This document shows, piece after piece, positions 60,063 through 64,000 of a stretch of 64,000 nt of DNA (position 1 is the first letter of the stretch; every line of letters begins with the position of its first letter). A program made the position numbers and the translations under genes. Origin of the DNA: Bacillus carboniphilus (GTDB lineage Bacteria > Bacillota > Bacilli > Bacillales > JAIVKR01); assembly GCF_020524035.2 (NCBI RefSeq), contig NZ_CP129013.1, positions 1,973,822-2,037,821 on the forward strand, written 5' to 3'. The notes under the pieces are model-generated. The model saw only the letters and a program-made list of their open reading frames with translations. It was not told the DNA's origin and did not search any database.

Positions 60063-60134
60063 TTATATGGTGACTCTAATGATTACTTATAATAGCAACA
60101 ACTTTTCTGAAAGTCAATAAAAATTCTGAATATT

Positions 60135-60443
60135 TTAAATAATATTCCTTAAATAAAGGATCGCATCCAATTTTAATATATGACGATACGATCCCTTTAC
60201 AGTAACTTCATTTGATTTTATTAAAGAATAAAGCGACACCTTTCCTTTTACTAAATTTTCGAAGAAGGGTTCAGTCACTTTAATCACGATATCAACCTGA
60301 ACATTGGTTATTTCACACTTTATCAATCCTTGTTTTTTCAAGATATATAGATCATTCTGCTTTTCTTTTTGAAAGCAAACCGTAAGCTTGTATGGAGGGA
60401 CCATTTTTTTGACCGCTTCATTTAGTATAGGAAATTCATCCAT
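60135..60443 (-). CDS. yusD: SCP2-like protein YusD
   Basis: A 102-residue protein placed as YusD by synteny (between met genes and yusE) and by a sterol-carrier-type pattern (VDIVIKVTEPFFENLVKGKVSLYSLI). Possible lipid-binding role. The start is the ATG at 60443; its GGAGG lies in the arm of a hairpin. Confidence 0.65.
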   Translation of the reverse strand: MDEFPILNEAVKKMVPPYKLTVCFQKEKQNDLYILKKQGLIKCEITNVQVDIVIKVTEPFFENLVKGKVSLYSLIKSNEVTVKGSYRHILKLDAILYLRNII

Positions 60444-60448
60444 CACAA

Positions 60449-60491
60449 AAACCTCCTTTAATATAAAAAGTACGTTTTATTTAGGAGGTTT
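60449..60491 (-). terminator. Hairpin overlapping the yusD ribosome binding site
   Basis: AAACCTCCT and AGGAGGTTT pair perfectly and are followed by TTTTTGTG. The same bases would act as a terminator for yusE and, if read through, as the yusD Shine-Dalgarno arm. Confidence 0.55.
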
Positions 60492-60557
60492 CCTTTATTT
60501 TTCATTCGACAATTTCCCAAGAAATATTCTCTAACTCGAAAAGTTTTTTTTGTTAAC

Positions 60558-60869
60558 TTATGAATTCTGATGCTCATTAATGATGGAAATAATGTTTTCA
60601 ACTGATCCAAAAGCAAACACTTTTTCAATAATTTTTTGTTCTTTTAATATAATTAATGCTGGGACACTTTGAACACCCCAATTCATTGCATGTTCTGGTA
60701 TGTAATTCAAATCTTTTTTGTATATTTTAATGGAAAGTATAGTTTCAGTCACTTCCAACATTTTAGATGCCATCTGACATGTACCACAAAGAGGAGTATA
60801 TAAATAAATAAAATGAACTTCACGATTTTCAAATAGTTCTATTAATTCTTCTTTTGTGATTTCTTCCAT
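60558..60869 (-). CDS. yusE: Thioredoxin-like protein YusE
   Basis: A 103-residue thioredoxin-fold protein with active site CGTC in YLYTPLCGTCQMASKML and the cis-Pro in WGVQSVPALII. Probably a cytosolic thiol-disulfide enzyme with unknown partner. Ends the yusF-yusE pair. Confidence 0.88.
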   Translation of the reverse strand: MEEITKEELIELFENREVHFIYLYTPLCGTCQMASKMLEVTETILSIKIYKKDLNYIPEHAMNWGVQSVPALIILKEQKIIEKVFAFGSVENIISIINEHQNS

Positions 60870-60908
60870 AACTCTCTTCTTACCTTTCTAAAGTACTCGA
60901 TAACTTCA

Positions 60909-61283
60909 TTAGTAAAAGTCACTATTTTTAATACTGGACAAATATTGTGACTGGACCTCAAAATTTGCCTGTGCCAAGACCGTTGCAACATGCCGCTCGG
61001 GAGCTGTCGCAACCTCCCGATAACTTTTATCAACATAAAGATGCATAGCCTCAGGAAATTCCTTTTTAAAATGCGCTCTAATTTTATCACCTGAATAATC
61101 CGAATCAACAAATATATATACGTCTCTATTAGCCAACTCTTCAATCAACTGATCTAGTTTTGCAATGCTTAACGTTCCATTTGTACATATCACTTCTATG
61201 GGTTCATTTATGACCATTTCCACTTTTTTCTTATCTGTCTTTCCTTCAACAATAATCACTTTATCAACTTCAATCACAGACAT
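60909..61283 (-). CDS. yusF: TOPRIM domain protein YusF
   Basis: A 124-residue small TOPRIM protein: the catalytic Glu in VIIVEGKTDKKKVE and DxD in YIFVDSDYSGD, as in RNase M5-type and primase domains. Probably a nuclease or nucleotidyl-transfer enzyme; substrate unknown. The start at 61283 follows a GAGTGG site; an in-frame GTG at 61292 is also possible. Confidence 0.85.
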   Translation of the reverse strand: MSVIEVDKVIIVEGKTDKKKVEMVINEPIEVICTNGTLSIAKLDQLIEELANRDVYIFVDSDYSGDKIRAHFKKEFPEAMHLYVDKSYREVATAPERHVATVLAQANFEVQSQYLSSIKNSDFY

Positions 61284-61327
61284 ATGTACCACTCATCTCT
61301 TCACAGAATCTAAACAACACTCAACAA

Positions 61328-61444
61328 GTGCGTGTTCAAAAGTAGGGAAAAGGTCGCTAAAAAAACTGAAGTCCTTTGTACGTTCATCATCTAAGTACAG
61401 GTTAACGATGATGGTATTATCACCGACTTTAACAAGGCAACCTC
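61328..61444. mobile_element. Decayed MITE-like element, copy E
   Basis: Left end GTGCGTGTTCAAAAGTAGGG, right end degraded (GACTTTAACAAGGCAACCTC). Holds a shortened module: CATCATC (61385-61391) with GATGATG (61407-61413). No target duplication detected. Confidence 0.6.
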
Positions 61445-61554
61445 CAGTCCTTATCTTCATCCCTTTATTACATACTTATTCGATATGTCATAAAAATACC
61501 CTGCAAGGAGAGAAACGACCGTTTTAAGAATGTAGATACAAATCATGAATTATA

Positions 61555-61745
61555 TAAGAAAAGCGCCCGCGCCTTGCTCAGCCACGACAAGCATAAGGCG
61601 CGGAGAAAAGAAAGATGTTCTTTATCTTTTGTTCTACGTGACAATTGCAGAAGATCTACTAAGAACAGTCACTTCGTGTGACTAACGTAGATCCACCTAC
61701 TTCCTGTAGGCGTCTCCTGGCTAGGCGCTGGAGCTAGACAACGAT
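61555..61745. repeat. Hairpin-rich repeat with three-stem module
   Basis: Same unit as 17738-17855 (GCGCCTTGCT..AGCATAAGGCGC, GGAGAA/AAAGAT hairpin) followed by module 7: GATCTAC (61653-61659) with GTAGATC (61687-61693), AGTCAC with GTGACT, CCTAC with GTAGG; ends GGAGCTAGACAACGATG. Confidence 0.7.
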
Positions 61746-61796
61746 GTTAGCACCTTCTTATAAAAGACAAAGTTTATACTTTATTATCTTATAAGA

Positions 61797-61940
61797 AAAG
61801 CGCCCGCGCCCGTTTAACGACGCACAACAATTAGAACGTCAACTAAGAACAGTCACGATGCGCGAACTAACGTTGACGCTAGCACATCGTGTACGTCGGA
61901 GTTGCTGGGCGCTGGAGCTAGACAACGATGAAAGGACTGT
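61797..61940. repeat. Repeat with three-stem module (variant stems)
   Basis: Starts AAAAGCGCCCGCGCCCGTTT. Module 8: CGTCAAC (61837-61843) with GTTGACG (61872-61878), AGT with ACT, GCAC with GTAC; ends GGCGCTGGAGCTAGACAACG. Together with the preceding repeat it fills the yusF-yusG gap. Confidence 0.7.
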
Positions 61941-62009
61941 CTTATTAAGGAAAAAGTTTATACTTTCTGATCTTAAAATAAAAAGAGAACGACATAGAAG
62001 TCATCCTCC

Positions 62010-62252
62010 TTAACACCAGCCATTCTCTTCATCACAATCTACAAATTTTTGATCCGGTTGCACGGTAACATCTGCAAATTGATAAAAACGACTATTGTGA
62101 TATTCAAACCCATTTTTGAGATTTAAGGGTGAATTTTCAGATTGAGGGATTTGACCAATTGGTTCTCCCTCCATATATAATTCAATTTGATTACCAGTAA
62201 ACTTTCCAATAATTCGGTCTGTTACATCTATTTTTTGTTTTTCAAAAGTCAT
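62010..62252 (-). CDS. yusG: YusG family protein (DUF2553)
   Basis: An 80-residue protein, IDVTDRIIGKFTGNQIELYM and on, ending in CDEENGWC, matching YusG by pattern and by position before gcvH. Function unknown. GGAGGG upstream. Confidence 0.82.
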   Translation of the reverse strand: MTFEKQKIDVTDRIIGKFTGNQIELYMEGEPIGQIPQSENSPLNLKNGFEYHNSRFYQFADVTVQPDQKFVDCDEENGWC

Positions 62253-62327
62253 CGTGCACCCTCCTATTTAGTTAACATACGCTTGTCGTTAGTCTTCACC
62301 TAAATAGGAGTCATCATGTATTTTCAA

Positions 62328-62711
62328 TTAATCTTCGTTTATCATTTTTTGATATTGTTCATCCGTCATTAAGCTATCAATTTCTGATAAATCCTTTGGT
62401 TCAACAACCACCATCCATGCCTTTTCATATGGTGATTCATTAACAAACTCCGGACTATCTTCCAATTCTTCATTTATTTCTAAAACTGTACCATTTATCG
62501 GAGCATATAACTCAGAGACTGTTTTTACAGATTCTACACTTCCAAAAGGCTCATCGGCTTCAATTTCGTCTCCTACTTCAGGGAGCTCGACAAAAACAAT
62601 GTCACCAAGTTCTGACTGCGCAAAATGTGTGATTCCAATTCTAACCTTTCCATCTTCAATCTTTACCCACTCATGTTCTTCTGAATAACGTAAATCTTTA
62701 GGTAAACTCAT
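62328..62711 (-). CDS. gcvH: Glycine cleavage system H protein
   Basis: A 127-residue lipoyl carrier. The lipoylated lysine is in [16 protein letters not shown] (about residue 63). In Bacillus GcvH is also the relay for lipoyl assembly to other enzymes, linking it to LipA at 21.6-22.5 kb. AGGAGG upstream. Between yusG and yusI as in B. subtilis. Confidence 0.95.
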   Translation of the reverse strand: MSLPKDLRYSEEHEWVKIEDGKVRIGITHFAQSELGDIVFVELPEVGDEIEADEPFGSVESVKTVSELYAPINGTVLEINEELEDSPEFVNESPYEKAWMVVVEPKDLSEIDSLMTDEQYQKMINED

Positions 62712-62742
62712 CTGTTAAAACCTCCTAAAATGACATTTGTGA

Positions 62743-63105
62743 TCAATCATTACCCCAAATTGCTTCAAAATCTTCTACTTTAAACCCTACTGTTACTCGC
62801 TTTCCATCTGTTACAATCGGTCTTTTCAGTAACATTCCATCTGAGGATAATAGTGCTAGTAGTTCTTCTTCTGGTAATACTCCTACTTTATCCTTCATCC
62901 CTAGCTCACGATACTTTTTACCGCTTGTATTAAAAAACTTTTTTAATGGTAGTCCACTTTTTTGATAAAGTTCTTTAATAGTGTCTTTGGAAGGAGGATG
63001 TTCAACAATATGTATTGGCTTCAAATCAATTCCTTTTTCTTCAAACCAGTTTTTCGCCTTCCGACAAGTGCCGCATTTCGGATACCAATAAAAGGTTAAC
63101 TCCAA
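62743..63105 (-). CDS. yusI: ArsC/Spx-family protein YusI
   Basis: A 120-residue thioredoxin-fold protein with CGTC (YWYPKCGTCRKAKNWF) at residue 9-12 and RPIVTDGKRVTVGF. It is arsenate reductase/Spx-like; in Bacillus these are of unknown function. TTG start at 63105 after GGCGGTGA; a longer reading from 63132 includes the binding site. Confidence 0.85.
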   Translation of the reverse strand: MELTFYWYPKCGTCRKAKNWFEEKGIDLKPIHIVEHPPSKDTIKELYQKSGLPLKKFFNTSGKKYRELGMKDKVGVLPEEELLALLSSDGMLLKRPIVTDGKRVTVGFKVEDFEAIWGND

Positions 63106-63202
63106 AAAATCACCGCCTTCAAACTTTCTCAACCGTATTGTAGCATATTATGAAATGAAATCATAACCAACACGGTTATTATATTATACTTAAAATTAAA
63201 AA

Positions 63203-63229
63203 AAGCTGACTCACTTAAAAGAGTCAGCC
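63203..63229 (-). terminator. Terminator of fadE
   Basis: GGCTGACTC and GAGTCAGCT-type stem with eight Ts on the minus strand, 10 bp after the stop. Confidence 0.85.
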
Positions 63230-63241
63230 TTGTAAATTTAA

Positions 63242-64000
63242 TTATACGATAAATCTTTCAGCTTCAAGGATATTTTTCGCAATTTCACGTTTTTTCTCAA
63301 TCACATTAATTGGATTGTGTCGAGTGAACTTACGTAATGCCGAAAGCATCATGCGCAATGTGTCTCCACTTTCTGATGCTATGATGGACTCTTTTGCATC
63401 TGCTTCAATTGCGCAAATGCTTCTTGACAATACACTTGAGTATAAAGAAGTTTTTGTCTCGCTTTTTCTTCTCCAACCGAATTGATTGCTTTTTCTGTAC
63501 GTAAAATAGCTGATTCCATTGTATAAATGTTGTTAACCATATCTGCAATATTCACCAATATTTCTTGCTCTTTTTGAAGTTTTTCTCCATATTTTTGTGC
63601 AGCAAGACCAGCAACCATTAAGCCCATTTTCTTGGCATTTTTGAGTAAATATTTTTCTTGTTCTAAGGCTCCATCACCAACTTCTTCTGGCATCATCATC
63701 ATTAACTCTTCTTGAAGTGCTTGAGCTTTTTGAAGTAAAGGTAATTCACCCTTCATCGCTTTACGCATAAATGTTGCCCGGAACAATTAAACGGTTAATT
63801 TCGTTTGTTCCTTCAAAGATACGATTAATACGAGAATCGCGATATGCTCTTTCAACCTCATACTCAGTCATGTAGCCATATCCACCATGAATTTGAACTG
63901 CTTCATCGGCAATATAGTCTAATGTTTCAGAACCATGAACTTTATTTAGTGAACATTCAATCGCATATTCAGAAATGGCATCCGCAACCGCTTTACCGTC
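63242..64000 (-). CDS. fadE: Acyl-CoA dehydrogenase FadE-like (YusJ), C-terminal part, two frameshifts
   Basis: The 3' part of a fatty-acid beta-oxidation acyl-CoA dehydrogenase that continues past the right edge. Seen: [20 protein letters not shown] region upstream of 63786, then [20 protein letters not shown], and the C-terminal [21 protein letters not shown] to ERFIV. Frame breaks: one extra base near 63775 (VPGTFMRKA expected) and one missing near 63409 (AFAQIEADAK expected). Otherwise undamaged. Position after yusI matches yusJ (fadE), normally in the fadNAE operon repressed by FadR. Confidence 0.85.

Overview
The window is chromosomal DNA of an endospore-forming member of the Bacillaceae: low GC, strong GGAGG-type ribosome binding sites, TTG/GTG starts, sporulation-linked genes (yunB, yutH, a YhcN/YlaJ lipoprotein) and a gene order close to the dapF-yut-yun-suf-yus segment of Bacillus subtilis. 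The species cannot be named from the sequence alone.

Layout. 1-5.4 kb: 5' end of dapF, an aldehyde dehydrogenase, a nucleoside transporter (yutK), yuzB and the NADH dehydrogenase-like yutJ. 5.5-11.4 kb: an accessory stretch with an IS3 remnant, a surface protein with three cell-wall-binding repeats behind an 11-bp phased repeat array, a cluster of small membrane proteins, and a decayed IS605-type tnpB. 11.5-34 kb: conserved core, namely yuzD, yutI, the threonine operon hom-thrC-thrB, yutH to yutC, lipA, yunA, a methionine/alanine importer (metPS), an NhaC-type transporter under a lysine riboswitch, then yunB to yunF and a DUF421 gene. 35.15-45.46 kb: a decayed prophage-like integrative element inserted at the 3' end of sufB, bounded by a 32-bp direct repeat, with integrase, XRE regulator, small early genes, tail/holin/endolysin remnants, two IS elements and a type I toxin-antitoxin pair. 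45.4-50.6 kb: the sufCDSUB iron-sulfur assembly operon. 50.9-60 kb: a methionine block (yurZ, metF-metH, metNIQ, metY) with two SAM-I riboswitches. 60-64 kb: yusD-yusE-yusF-yusG-gcvH-yusI and the 3' part of fadE.

The genes fit together as follows. Methionine enters through metNIQ and probably metPS. It is made from homocysteine (metY, metH with methyl groups from metF), with SAM-sensing leaders on metN and metY. The hom-thrC-thrB genes share the homoserine branch point, and lysine sensing controls the NhaC-type carrier. YutI, SufCDSUB and LipA belong to Fe-S assembly and use; GcvH is the lipoylated protein that LipA ultimately serves.

Intergenic space is rich in repeats. One family of 144-408 bp elements has terminal inverted repeats and 5-bp target duplications. 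Two 167-bp hairpin-array elements look IS605-derived. A three-stem module recurs eight times with changing but still complementary stems. About a dozen otherwise intact genes carry single-base frameshifts, several in homopolymers, which looks more like sequence error than gene death and should be remembered when reading the calls.
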